64,000 nucleotides of DNA. Origin: Zygnema cylindricum (Eukaryota > Streptophyta > Zygnematophyceae > Zygnematales > Zygnemataceae). The position numbers were made by a program, and so were the translations under genes. The stretch lies in assembly GCA_037447655.1 (NCBI GenBank), contig JBBHKE010002176.1, positions 1 to 64,000 on the forward strand. Reading direction: 5' to 3'. Position 1 is the stretch's first letter. The number at the start of each line of letters is the position of its first letter. Below, in pieces: positions 46,701-57,960 of this stretch. The notes beneath the pieces were generated by a model. It was not told where the DNA came from, did not search any database, and saw only the letters and a list, made by a program, of their open reading frames with translations.

Positions 46701-48133
46701 GCAGTAAAGACTCCTTCCCTAGTGCTAGTGAAAAAACCCTTATCATCTAATACTGATGTAGAGATAAGGTTTTTGTTCAGCTCCGGAATAAACAATACAT
46801 CGGAGAATGTTAATATGGATGTCTTTCCTTCTACTAACACTTTCAGATCTACCGATCCTACAAGAGTAGTGGTGACTATCCTCCCATCCCCGTACTCTAT
46901 CTCTACGGTGGGAATCTTTCTTATCTTAGTGAACACGTGTCTATCCTTACACATGTGCATTGAGGCACCTGAATCTATAATCCAGCCTGCTTCACCTTTC
47001 AATCCACCGTAAGCACATTTCTGCCTTCGTGGAATTTCAACCTCAGTTTTCGCCTCCAACTCCTCATCCAAAAGGAGCTCATCGTCCTCGTCTTCGGATT
47101 CCGCCTCAAGTACCTGTGTGACAAGGGCCTTTTTCTTTCCTCTCGGGGTACCACCGGTCTGCCCCTCCTTTAACCGAAGGTCGGTTAGCTTGGTGCACTC
47201 TGCCATATAGTGCCCCGGTTTCTTACAAAAATGACATAAACCTTTGGGAGCCCTTGGTTCGAACTCGCCAACCTATTTTTTCTGCTCCCTACCCCCATAG
47301 TTTCCGACCGGTTTCCGGGAATCCTTGTTCCTCCAATCGGTCGCTGTTGCCAAGGCTTGGCCACTCTTTCCTCCCCTTCGGATCTCAATCGTATTCTCTC
47401 GAACGAGAATCATCCCTACCACTGAGTTCCATATCCACCTTGAGTCCGGCAAGTCCTGCACACGGTTGACTATGTTCTCGAACTCATCAGGTAACTTCAT
47501 TAGTAAACAGTTAACTTTTTCTTTTTCACTAAAAACTTTACCCGCACTCTCTAGCTCCATGAAGAGTGTAGCAAGCTCATTGCAAAAATCCAACATATTT
47601 CCCCCTTTGTATACATACTCCTTAACTTTCTGATCAGCCAACTGTTGTTGCTGAATCGTACCACTTCGGTACATCTCTATGAGAGCCATCCAAAGATCGG
47701 ATGCCCTCTCTACCTGCAAATGAGGACATGCAAGTCTTTGAGTGAGATGGCGTAGGATGAAGTGCTTTGCCGCCATATTGTTGAAGTCCCACGTTTCAGT
47801 ATCATTCTCCTCGTTCCTCGGAATAGGTGACATGAATGCTAAACCAGTTGCTATTGGTGTGGTCGCCTCCTTCTCCTTTCCTTTGTCCACCACCTCTCCT
47901 TCCTTTGTTTCCTCCGTTGAAGGTGAATCCTCTTTCCTGGTGAATCTGCTTCCTTTAAACCCTGGAGGAATTCCAAGACTTGATGGACGCCCCAATCGTC
48001 CACTCACTATCCCCCAAAACCTTTTTTCGCATAGAGCTCCTATCATCATACTTTCCCAGTATATGAAGCCAGTTCCATTAAAGATTGGTACCCTAGAGGG
48101 TGCGCCCATAACCTGAAACTCTGAGACCTCCAT
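43775..48133 (-). pseudogene. A1 gag-pol polyprotein, single frame with two TAG codons
   Basis: From the ATG at 48131-48133, inside the 5' LTR, one frame of 1452 codons runs to the stop at 43775-43777. Only TAG 47273-47275 (CAG in F) and TAG 44150-44152 (TGG in D) break it. Gag is residues 1-286. The zinc knuckle CHFCKKPGHYMAEC (~300-313) lies beyond the first TAG. Protease: WIIDSGASMHMC with the active Asp ~387. Integrase: HHCC zinc site (HKRLGHVNLDKL, CSGCAQGK), then DDE residues Asp584, Asp647 and Glu683, with the D-35-E spacing of integrases. Reverse transcriptase: YVDDLLVL ~1122. RNase H: WSDASYGD and FCDNQAA, with the second TAG in between. All catalytic motifs are otherwise present. 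It would encode the full Ty1/copia replication set in integrase-before-RT order. As it stands, translation would end after gag. Confidence 0.9.
48099..48113 (-). promoter_or_regulatory. Primer-binding site of A1, half initiator-Met tRNA
   Basis: GGTTATGGGCGCACC on the reverse strand is a 14/15 match to the complement of the plant tRNA-iMet anticodon arm, directly next to the LTR and inside gag (residues ~7-11, QVMGA). Confidence 0.75.
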
Positions 48134-49162
48134 AAGTCCTCAGAGTGGACAGCTTCCAAGAAGCCTCTAGGATAATCTTGACCCCTTTGTGTTTAAGCAA
48201 AAATAACTGCCACCCTGGCGGACAAAAACTCTGACCAACTTCACCCCTGTGAAGACAAGACTCCCGTGAGTCGATAGCAAAAAGAATCTCTGAATTTGCT
48301 CCCCTGAGCAGTAAGTTATGGAGGGTCAAAGTTGACCTTTTGTACAGAAGCTCTCTGGGAGAGGGGGTCCTATCTTCTAATTTTTCTAAGTCCTATCTCT
48401 CTCACAGACTCTATCTACTGATGAACGGAACCAATCAGAATTGAGTTCCGTACGTAAAAGTACAGCTGCCGGTGTACTTTATGTACGGACATTGTACGAC
48501 ATGGCCAAAATGTCGACACATGTCAAATCTAGATTCGGTGCCATAATCTCCGGAGATTCCACAATCCAACGGAATTTTGCCACGCGTCATCCGATGTGGC
48601 GATGGCCACAAACCGCCGAAATCTTCCTCCGCGATCTCGGCGCTAATCCCGGCCGTCCGATTAAATTCGGCTTTAATCGTAGCCGTAATAAATACATGCG
48701 CGGTATTTGTTTCATTTACGAAACAAATGCGCGGTACTGATTTTTGTCCGTACCGTAAGTCGTACATTATATATTACTGGATCTATGTATCCCGTAAATC
48801 ATTTCAGTTAAATGGTTTATCGCACGTATACATATTTAAATAAATATCAAACTATATGCTACGTAACACTACCGCTAGATTAAACGGCTAAGGCTACCGG
48901 CTATATCCTGTCTGCCGGCCGGTAGGTATAAGGATCAAATCCTGCCGCCGGCACATACCTTTTAATTAAATAAATAAACCCTAATATAAAATTCCCGTAA
49001 ACCTCAGGATAGCCAAGGTAGCCATGGCTCTAGCTTCCTCTCCAATTTCTCAGTGACTGCGACAAGTTTGAGAGTTGGAGAGAGAAGTTAGAGATGGACT
49101 GCCTCGACTTCTATATTTCTTTTCAGACCTAGAAAATACTAATAAAACCATTAGTTTCTACA
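48114..49162 (-). mobile_element. 5' LTR of A1
   Basis: 1049 bp, closely matching 42714-43761. It contains the gag start codon at 48131-48133. Confidence 0.9.
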
Positions 49163-50264
49163 CCTCCATTGGTACACAATATGTCCAGCTTATATAAAGC
49201 CTCAGGATAACATTTGCACTTTTGACTTTGGCAATGAATAAGTGCCACCCTGGCACGCAAAAACTCTGACTAACTACACCCCTATGTAGTATGGACTCCC
49301 TTGAGTCTGTAGTAAAAAGAATGACTGAATTTGCTCCCCTGAGCATTAAGTTATGGCTGTTCAAAGACAACGAATTTATACAGATGGCCTCTGAGAGAGA
49401 GGGCTTTCAAAATATCTCAATCTTAAGAACCTACTCATAGCCCTTCTAGACCAATGAAATAACTATACACTGAATAATGTACTTACAAAGTACGATAGCC
49501 GCCGTACTTTATGTACGGAAATATTCGGCACCACTCTCGGTCTGCCACGTGGCAAATAAGTCATCTCCATTCTGTCCCTTTCTTCTTCGCCATCCTATAG
49601 GATGGTGTCACGTATCATCTTCCTCCACTTTGGCGAAGTGCTCCTAGAAAAACCTTTCCGGCATGAGGGCACTCACGAGTGTTGTCTGTTTGTAATTCGG
49701 CGATCAATGTCGGTTGTTGGATCTGATGGCGCGCCGAATAATGTTTGACTGTTGAAATTCAACAATTGTCGTTCCGTGTTGACCTTTGAATTTATACGGT
49801 CGTCATCCTGTTTGACTGTTGAAAATGCGTCTTACCTTGCAAACCTTTGATCAGGAAACGACATTTGATTTTGTTTCGTTCATTTTGTGCGGTACAATAT
49901 TTCGTGCGGTAATGTACGTTTTAATGTTTCATTTCTTTAAAATATCTCGCCGCGTTACTTTATAAATATTTTTCAAATACAACATTGGTATTGATTCAAC
50001 AAGACCTATTGGATAAAGATGATCTATTCCGTACGTTTGTCATCTGGAGGTCATAGGATCAAATCATGTTTCTGGCAGCCTATCTTTTGCAGGAGCTAAA
50101 TCATGTTTCTGGCAGCCTACCTTTTGCCAAAGATGTCTTTTGCCTGTCTTCTAAGGCAACCATATGTACCTGCCAGATCTGAGTGACTACAATAAGTATG
50201 GCCACACTCTAGAATGCCTATAGAGTGACTAAGAAGATAGATTATAAAATACCTTTTTTCAACA

Positions 50265-50895
50265 CTCCCCTTATTTTTTCTAGTCTATCTTTTCTTTTAG
50301 TCAACACTTCTCCCTATAAATTATCAATTTGGGAGAGGGAATCGGCTTAGTCATCATATCTGCTACCATCTCTCTATCCAGTCTATATTCCAAACTTATT
50401 ATTTTATTCTCAACCTTCTCTCTTACAAAGCTTAAACGAATATCCATATGCTTTCCTTTAAAGTGATGCTTACGGTTTTGCTGCAATTGCAATCGAATCT
50501 TGATTGTCACAAAATATCTTTTGCACTCCATTCTTTATATATCCTAATTCTTGAAGCAAAGATTTCAGTCACATTAATTCTTTCAGAGCCGAACAAGAGG
50601 CCATATACTCAGCCTCCGTAGTGGACTAACTAATCACCTTTTGTTGTTTGCTGCTCCATTAGCAAGCCCCATTTCCAATATACAACACACACCTCGAAGT
50701 ACATCTCCTCATCGAAGCATCCCCATAACTGGCATCACTCCAAGTGGTGATGTCAGTATAATGCCCTCCCAAATGCAACCACAAATCTCTTCTTCCTATC
50801 AAATATCGCATGACCCTTTTGGTCGCTTCCCAATCTTTCTTCCTAAGATCATTCAGACTCCTACTTTGTACCCCCACATCTGTTACTATATCATG
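50265..50895 (-). pseudogene. Element C pol, RNase H end fragment
   Basis: A polypurine tract (50265-50279) is followed by the copia RNase H C-terminus (HHFKGKHMDIRLSFVREK, MVADMMTKPIPSPKL), the WSDASYGDASMRRCTS block and SRSLNDLRKKDWEA. Frameshifts and stops break it. Similarity to A1 and D ends near 50895, where an unrelated LTR-like sequence begins. Confidence 0.8.
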
Positions 50896-51355
50896 ACTCG
50901 AAAAGGAGTAAACTAAACACCACCTCCATGATGCACAGCGGAATATTCCCAAAGATTAACTCGTAGCAACCGCAGGGTTATACAGTACACATAAGGACAA
51001 GCCAGAGCATTATTAATCAAGAAGAGATTACAAGATTGTGTGCTCACTATCAGAAGTCCGCTTCCAAAAAGAGTCACTCCACTAAATCTTCTCACTATTT
51101 AAACTAGCTACTTGCCAGTTAATCCGGTGTTACAGCTCGGCAACTATGTACATAGGACACCCTTCATTAATTGCATCCTATCCACACTAGGTTCTAGAAC
51201 CATACAATACACTCTACATTTTGCTACGTTGCTATGCTGCTAAGTTGCATTGCTATGTTACTAAGTTGCGCTAGTCTGACATCGCAACTGAGCTACTCTG
51301 ACATCGCAATTACAACAGCTTCTCCAATCTACTCCCATTCGGTAGCCCTGTTACA
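50894..51355 (-). mobile_element. Putative LTR of an unclassified element
   Basis: On the reverse strand a purine run GGGAGGCAG (51356-51364) precedes TGTAACAGGG, a typical polypurine tract plus LTR start. The other end is placed at TGACTCG, where C pol similarity stops. A second copy was not found, so this rests on layout only. It contains TTGCTATG/TTGCGAT-type word repeats (51220-51330), also frequent at 53010-53290. Confidence 0.4.
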
Positions 51356-51421
51356 CTGCCTCCCAATAAGAATTGAGTTTCCCGCTGAATACTGTTCATT
51401 AACGAAACTGTATTTGTTGCA

Positions 51422-52851
51422 TTATTTCATCCATCTCCCTGCGGTAATTTTGGAACTCTTGGCGGAGCGCATCGAACCTCTGAAGGAGTTGTTGGTGATT
51501 ATCCTTAGGTCATCGATGTAGCTTTGTAGGTCTTCACATCTCTTTTCCGGGAGACTGGTGCGATGATCGACTGCTGCCAGTCGCCGCCGGGTGATTCGCC
51601 ACCTTAGATGTTCGTCTCCTTCCTCAAGGGCGTTCTCTGGTGCTACTGGTTTTGTTCGAGGCAGTTGAGGTACTTTTTCGACCAGAATTGGACTCGGGGG
51701 AGCTGTAGTCGTTTCTGTTGCTTCCTCTTTTTCTTTCTCTGCTTCGCCTTCCCACTGCGGTACATTCCTCAATTTAAAAGGATACATGCTTTCTGGCAGC
51801 TCGGTCCCTCTACAACGCGTTCTTTCGGGCCAATTTGAGTGCTCGTACCTCGGGTGTGACTTTAGCTCTTGAAATCATATGGTGGAGGCGAACATCCCAC
51901 GGGTGGTATTTTTGAAGCAACTTGGGAACGTCCACCCAGTATCGGTAGTGGTCCTCGACCACCTCTACAAAGGGCAAGACGTGAGGGTTCAGCTGAACGT
52001 AACCCTTATGATTATTCCCCAGGTCCTTTGTACGCATGAAGTTCCACGCGGGGTGAGAAGGTACGCCGGTAGGAATATTGAGAGGTTCCCTGGTCTCCCC
52101 GTAGGCCACTTTGCAGGGTTCTAGTAGAACCGTTTCACAAAACTAAAGGTTAGGCCAGGATTTTGGGAGTCTATGGGTATAGGAAATAGATAGTCGGGGA
52201 TTTTTTGTTCCCTCTCACTCTCTTCCTCCCTTTCTCTTTCTTCCCGTCGGAGGACGAATATTTCATCCTCGCTAGGATACTGCTCCTCCGCCTTCTTTTT
52301 GGAACTCTCCAAAGTCTGCTCATCGGCGGTACTTTCCTTTTAAGGATCTTTTGTTCCCTCTCACTGTCTTCCTCCTTTTCTCTTTCTTCCTGTCGGAGGA
52401 CGAATATTTCATCCTCGCTAGGATATTGCTCCTCCGCCTTGTTTTTGGAACTCTCCAAAGTTTGCTCATCGGCGGTACTTTCCTTTTAAGGATCTCTCAT
52501 CATTTCCAAGTCAGAGTCACGGTCCTCATCTAGTGGTAGTGTCGGTTCCCTCTCTGGTTCTTCGGCATCTGAGAGCTCGTGATCCTCTTCTTGTTCACGG
52601 TCGCCCTCTTTGAATGGGTTATACTCCGGATCTTGCAAATTTTGTGATCCTTCCCCTCCGGTGCTTCCACTTGTATCCTCCTCGCCTAAAGCTGCCTCTA
52701 CCTTTTCCCCTTCTTCCGTTACTGTTATACTCCGGTCCGCTTCTACCATTGCCTTGGCTGCGGCTTGAAGTCTGTCCCGATAGGGCGTATTGTCATTTCC
52801 CTTCTGCAATAGTTTCCTTCTTTTTGGTGGTGGAGAGGATGATGAAAACAT
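51422..52851 (-). pseudogene. Unrecognised ORF next to the putative LTR (frameshifted)
   Basis: It reads on the reverse strand. 52851-52486 opens MFSSSSPPPKRRK, a likely nuclear localisation signal, followed by a strongly acidic region (GEEDTSGSTGGEG, DREQEEDHELSDAEE) and a stop. Then come two copies of an E/R/K-rich segment (KAEEQYPSEDEIFVL) created by a 146-bp duplication. 52109-51810 is a compact, more globular part (GETREPLNIPTGVPSHPAW, KGYVQLNPHVLPFVEVV, YRYWVDVPKLL, DVRLHHMI). 51787-51422 is a Pro/Glu-rich then charged tail with a possible coiled coil. At least three frame changes are needed. It ends ~60 bp before the putative LTR, so it may be an accessory 3' ORF or the only ORF of a non-autonomous element. 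I do not recognise the family securely. Confidence 0.45.
52205..52496. repeat. 146-bp tandem duplication
   Basis: 52205-52350 and 52351-52496 are near-identical direct copies (TTGTTCCCTCTCACT...TTTTAAGGATCT). Because 146 is not a multiple of 3, the duplication shifts the reading frame of the surrounding ORF. Confidence 0.9.
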
Positions 52852-52859
52852 AGACGCTA

Positions 52860-53300
52860 TATTGGTTGATAGTTCCGATAAATTGATAAGTGCAGGTAGG
52901 TTGTTCGTACGAAGCGAGAGGTTCTCCAGATTGCTGCTATTAGGTTTGTCATTAAGGTTGATGGTGGCTTTAGTAACGGGTTTTGGAAGTTCATCATCGA
53001 AACCTTTCGTGCATCGTAGTGTTCGAGGGTATCGCAGCGTTCAAAACATCGCCGATTGCGAGGTTGCGGCGATATCACGGATTCAACGTTGCCAACGTTG
53101 CGATTCACAATTTCGCCGTTGCGATCCTCTATCAGCGCAACCGCGATGTTGCAATTCTCTGACAACGTGGCTAATTTTCTGCGATCCCCTGGTTGCGCAA
53201 CGATAACGCTGCGGTCTTTCATCAACGCTGCTGTGTGTCGTTGCTAAGCCCCCAAGATGACTGCGACAGTTGCGATACTGTAGTTCGTTTTTCATAGGCG
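52860..53300. other. GTTGCGAT-rich stretch without a gene
   Basis: The words TTGCGAT, CGTTGC and GCGATGTT recur irregularly between 53010 and 53290 on both strands. There is no fixed period and no supported coding frame. Confidence 0.4.
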
Positions 53301-53409
53301 TCCATTGTGTTTGCCCCTCTGGTTAAGCTCAGTGTCCACACTCTGTCGAAATTGGCGCAGTAACTCTGAGGTGAGAAAGTCGATTTTCATCGACCCAAGA
53401 ATTGTCTTT

Positions 53410-53700
53410 GTCAAGCTTGCCTGAGAAATAAAATGGGAAGGGCCCACAGCCTGGAGTGATCGGCCTCCGAGTCTTGCAACGAACCCACAAATGCAAAGGC
53501 TTCTCGTAATAATGATCATGCCCACTGCTACCCCCATCCCTCCCATAGATAGGCATGCATAAATAGGAGAGACACATGGACCTAGACTAGGAATGATTGC
53601 ATGGGAAAGCGAAAAGACATCCCCTCCCCCTTCCTTCCCCCATCTGGTCGGGGAAAGAGATTGGGTTCTTCTTAGTAGGGCCGATGTCCCAATTCTTACG
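53410..53700. repeat. ~290-bp direct repeat, copy 1
   Basis: Matches 54921-55205 in the same orientation (GCCTGAGAAATAAAA, CACAAATGC...AAGGCTTC, GATCATGCCCACTGCT, CATGCATAAATAGGAGAG, AGATTGGGTTCTT). The copies are ~1.51 kb apart. Confidence 0.75.
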
Positions 53701-54920
53701 CTTTCTCCACCAGCAGTCTTTAACATTTGTCCCCTCAAAACCCACTGTTCTGATCAAAGGGATTGTAGTTTGCTCCGTAAAGTTCACGCCAAAGCAAAAA
53801 TGGAACTAGAAATGAAGACCGAAATGCACTACCACGTAGAGATATAGAAATATTATGATCGGTTGTTTCAAATTTAACAATATCACCTTGCCCTAGAAAA
53901 GAGAATAAAAGTTTGAAGATATGAAATATAGTGAAGCAAGCTAAACATACACCGAAAATTAACGATGACAATGAGAAAAAGGTGACCCCCCTCTCGATGG
54001 TCTCGCAATTAGGTATGGTACTCCTTCACCCCTCGGTGTGCGCAGCTCGGAACTGACCAAATTCTTCTCGGTTTTAAACAACAAAAAGTCCAAAAATCAC
54101 CCAAAAGGGAGGATAGTGCCAACAACCCACACAAAATATGATTTCCCACACAAGACAAATCCCAAAACCAAGATGGCAATAGAGTCAAAAAAACAAACAA
54201 AGATTCTCCAAAGAAGGTTTGATGGAATTTATGAGGGTTTTCACAGGAGACAGTACTCAAAAGCAATATGTCTTCTTCGGCCCCAAGTGCCTTATACAAC
54301 AAAACTTTGTCTCCTTCCGCCCTAAGTGCCTTATACAACAAAACTTTGTCCAATTTCAGGTCCTAAAGTCAAAACTATGCTATCAACCGATGAGCGGCAA
54401 GCAAAAGCAATCGAACTAACATAAGACAAAATAGTCCGTACTACACTTGGGGCAAAAAGTTATGCTTCCGACTACGGCAAGATCCGTAGCCGGAAGTTAT
54501 TATTGGTTTCACTATTGTAAGACAAAGTGCTAAAAAGGACACGACAGTGCCAAACTTTGACCTAAGGAAATTAGTGGACCAATGGCCAACTAAACCTCAA
54601 CTAAATTGCTACAGACAGTTAACAGTACAATCTAGCCTATAAAACGAGAGTTTACGTGGCAATCCACAATGTACCCCCCACGAGGGCTGGCGGAATCTAG
54701 TACTATGTAACAAAACTGCAATCTTTGAGAAGATACAACTTGGTCGTCCGGCCTCCATTAGACGCGAAATAAAATGCGTATTAAAAAGTTGAGGAAATAC
54801 CATAATCTATTCCTGCTGGGTGCGCTTACTCCTCCGTACTCTGAGAACAGTACATGTCGAAAGGCCCTGGAAATCCTTGGTGATATAAAGGTGTGCCTGA
54901 AAAGCACCTGAGCTTGCCAC
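53701..54920. other. Spacer between the direct repeats; no gene recognised
   Basis: Contains a 2 x 39-bp tandem duplication (54281-54360, around AAGTGCCTTATACAAC) and otherwise no motif. If the flanking ~290-bp repeats are LTRs this would be the interior of a small non-autonomous element, but no primer site or target duplication was found. Confidence 0.35.
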
Positions 54921-55205
54921 CTGTCGAGCGTGCCTGAAAAATAAAAAAAGAAGGGGCTACAGCCTAGAGTGGTCAACCTCTGAGTCATGGAACCAACCCA
55001 CAAATGCGAAGGCTTCCCGTAATAACGATCATGCCCACTGCTGCCCCCATCCCTCCCATTGACATGCATGCATAAATAGGAGAGACACACGGACCGGGAT
55101 AAGGAATGAGTGCATGGGAAAGCAAAAAGACCTCCCCTCCCCCTTCTTTCCCCAATCTGGCCTAGGAAAGGGATTGGGTTCTTAGTAATAGCGTCGATGT
55201 CCTAT
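54921..55205. repeat. ~290-bp direct repeat, copy 2
   Basis: Second copy of 53410-53700. It is followed at 55206-55219 by a run of C (poly-G on the reverse strand). Confidence 0.75.
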
Positions 55206-55427
55206 TCCCCCCCCCCCCTCTTAGTCAACAGTGACTAAGACATAAGAATAATTACCTGCCCAATACACAGTTCTCGTAGAACCATGTGCTGGAGGGGAGA
55301 GAGCGTTGTTCCCTGGAGGAGGGGAGACAAGCTAGATGCCAACATTAACCACACTGATTGCACACCAAGATGTCGTGCAGCTGGGTGGACAGGTTGCAAG
55401 CTGATGAAAAGGAAGGAGGATCGGGAA

Positions 55428-57960
55428 TTAAAGTAAGTGAAAAGTAAGTTCGTCCTCCAATCCCTGAAGATGGTAAGGGGCCACATTGACTTGATTCTCC
55501 TTAATTCTTCGACCATCTTTCCCCTCTAACTTATGAACCCCCTTGCTGGAAACTTCTACGACTTTCAAAATCACTCGCCCGACAGAAATATGAAGCATGT
55601 CTTTTTTCTAATGCATGTGATATACAAAATCTCCCGAAATAAATCGTCGTTGTCGTGGCACATAATTTCCGCTCCGGCGGTGGGAATACCATAACTGGTC
55701 CTGGTGTTGGGCTACTTGTAAATTCCCCATGGCGAGAGGCATCTCATGGTGGAATATTTTGGCCCTGTCAGCGATCAGTTTCTCGACAGTTCCTTTTTCT
55801 TCCATTTCCGGGAGTGCCACCGCTAGGGCACAGGCAGCCCCGGGGAGGATAAGATGTCGTCTAAATAAAATGAAGTAAGGGTTATAGGAGTGGAGAGAAG
55901 CTTGTCTGCTGAATCTGTATCCCATGGCAATCCAAGGCACCCTTCTGTCCCACTCTCCCAAGTCCTCTTCAACTGCATATTTACGTAGTGACAAATTCAC
56001 TGTCTGTACGCACCTTTCGGCCGAACTGTCGGCTTGAGGGTGGTCGCGATTGGTAAGTCAATGGTCAATAAGGCGTTTCTCCAAAAGATTGGTGAATTCT
56101 CCGGCAAATTCTGATCCATGGTCTGTTAGAACCTCTGCTGGTGCCCCAAATTGTGATAGGACCCTCTGCAAAAAGGAGTATGCGATTGACTTGGATTCCT
56201 TTCAAGGCAAAACCACCAACTCTATCCATTTTGAGAAGTGTTCATTCATGACCAACACGAAACGGTTCCCCTGTCTATTGGTCTGAAGAGGTCATAAAAG
56301 ATCTAAAGACCACCGATAAAACATTCCCCGGATAGGAAGAGAATGAAGCTCAGTTCCACCCTTTTTGTCAAAGGCTGCCTTGACTCGATTGCAAGAAGAG
56401 CAAGTCTGCACAACTCGGTTGACTTGGGCCTGCAACCTGTGCCACCAATAAGAGATGTTACCAAGGAAGTGGTCCTTTTCGTCCGAAATGTCCACATTGC
56501 TTATGGAGATTGGTAATCAGAGTTTCTCGATCTGAGGGAGGAGGAACCACTTTCCTTGTGCCGTTTGACCATTTCCGTAGGAGAACGCCCATGTCCCAAT
56601 CATACACCGCCATCCGAGCCTGAACTTGGGACAATTAAACTCCAGCCAGGTGGGGGAGAGGAGATCCCCGCTGGATAGATTGGTGTGTTTCAGAGTAATT
56701 CCAAATATCCTTCTGTCCGGCTCCTATGGGCGCCTTCCCCTCAACATCTGCCACAAAAGTTGACCATTACCCCCCATATGGGGGAAGCCAGATTAAGCGG
56801 AGGATGCTCGAATTAGTCCCAAACTGATTTCCGGGCATTTGTCATGTCGAGCCCCTGTAGAATCCAGGGTAGAGGGATCGGGATTTTGGCTAAGTCCGTC
56901 AGCATTCCTGTGGATTTCCCCTGCCCGGTGATCAATGTTGAAATCATATTCTTGCACGATAAGCACCCATCTGGCGAGTTTGTCGATCAACTAATTATTT
57001 ACCATGATCCATTTCACTAGTTGGTGGTCGGTAATCAGGGTGTTATGGACCCTGTACAAATAAGGCCTGAAATGTTGGATGGCCCAAATAGCTGCCAGGA
57101 GCTCCCTATGGCAACTGCTATAATTTCCTTTCGCTCGGTTATTCCTCCGGCTAGGGTAAGCCACCACATACTCAGCCATGGCGTCATCAACTTGAGCCAA
57201 AACTGCTCCCTATCGAAACCTGCTCTAATCAGTGTAAAGGAGGAAAAGCCTCAGGTGACCCGGCATTCGGAGCACTGGGTGCTACTTCAGAGCATCGTTT
57301 AAGAACTGGAAGGCTATTTGTTGCTACTTGGCCCACTGCCATTCTTGGTCCTTACGCAATAGCTGATTTAGGGGCTGGGCGTGACTTATGAACTTGGGGA
57401 TAAACCTCCTACAGTAGATAGGCAGGCCAAGAAAGGTGCGCAAGGTAGAGATGTCTTGCGGTGGAGGAAAAGAGTCAAGGGCTGCCACCTTGACCATATG
57501 GGGACCCACAGTCCCCGGTGTCACCTCATGTTTAAGGTAAATAATTTTTTGCACCCCAAAAATACCCTTGCCTGGGTGTCATTTCAAGCTCGCTGCTTGG
57601 AGGGCCCTGAGGAAGAATAAGATGTGCTCCAAGTGCTTTTCAAAGGTCTTCTAGAATATGATCACATCATCAATATAGCACCGGGCACAATTGATTCCTC
57701 GTAGCGCTTCGTCCATGGCTCGTTGGAATTTGGTAGGTGTATTCTTCAACCCAAAGGGCATGTATATCCACTCATAAAGTTTGGATCCTACCCAAAATGC
57801 CTTTCTCTCTCGGTGTTTTGGTTCCATGGCAATCTAATGGAATCCGTTTTTCATGTCCAATGTGGTGAAGGTGGTGGTTCCAGCTAGAGAGTCGAATATC
57901 TCTTATGGGGTCGATATTGGATACTGGTCAGAAATGGTAGCTGTGTTCAGCATGCGGCCT
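55428..57960 (-). pseudogene. Ty3/gypsy pol remnant: RT, RNase H, integrase
   Basis: Reverse-strand order: RT (TTTLDMKNGFH, MPFGLKNTPTKFQRAMDEAL, CYIDDVIIF near 57670, RRFIPKFISHAQPL); RNase H (HRELLAAIWAIQHFRPYL, LITDHQLVKWIM, RWVLIVQEYDFNIDHRAG, NADGLSQNP); integrase H2C2 zinc finger (NLHKQCGHF..., CSSCNRVKAAF near 56400-56500); core (MNEHFSKWIEL, LTDHGSEF, HPQADSSAERCVQT); C-terminal SH3-like part (GRVILKVVEVSSKG) ending at 55428. RT-before-integrase order marks Ty3/gypsy. Several stops and frame changes break it. The RT N-terminus and protease are missing: 57960 abuts unrelated sequence. No LTR pair could be assigned. Confidence 0.8.

Larger units (their letters stand above)
42714..49162 (-). 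mobile_element. Element A1: near-intact family-A Ty1/copia retrotransposon
   Basis: 6449 bp with two ~1.05-kb LTRs, primer-binding site, one gag-pol frame and polypurine tract. By eye the LTRs differ at about 17 of ~1048 positions, so the insertion is recent but older than D. It sits 14 bp inside the LTR of element C. The flanks GTGAC (left) and CCTCC (right) do not form the expected 5-bp duplication. Confidence 0.9.
42700..50264 (-). mobile_element. LTR of element C, split by element A1
   Basis: The LTR is in two pieces. The last 14 bp on the element strand are at 42700-42713 (plus strand TGTAATTCTGTGAC) and the rest is 49163-50264, together ~1116 bp. The split pieces read across as TGTAATTCTGTGA + CCTCCATTGG, matching the family-A LTR edge TGCAATTCTGTGTCCTCCATTGG at 16044 in order and spacing. 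The high edge TTTTCAACA is followed by a polypurine tract (50265-50279). It is the 3' LTR of the pol fragment at 50265-50895. Confidence 0.75.

Noticed and set aside
47273-47275. Programmed TAG readthrough between gag and pol in A1
   Set aside because: The related element F has CAG at this codon and there is no recognised readthrough context, so decay is simpler.
53292-53738. Reverse 148-codon frame
   Set aside because: Covers one copy of the ~290-bp direct repeat. The second copy does not keep the same open frame, so coding is unlikely.
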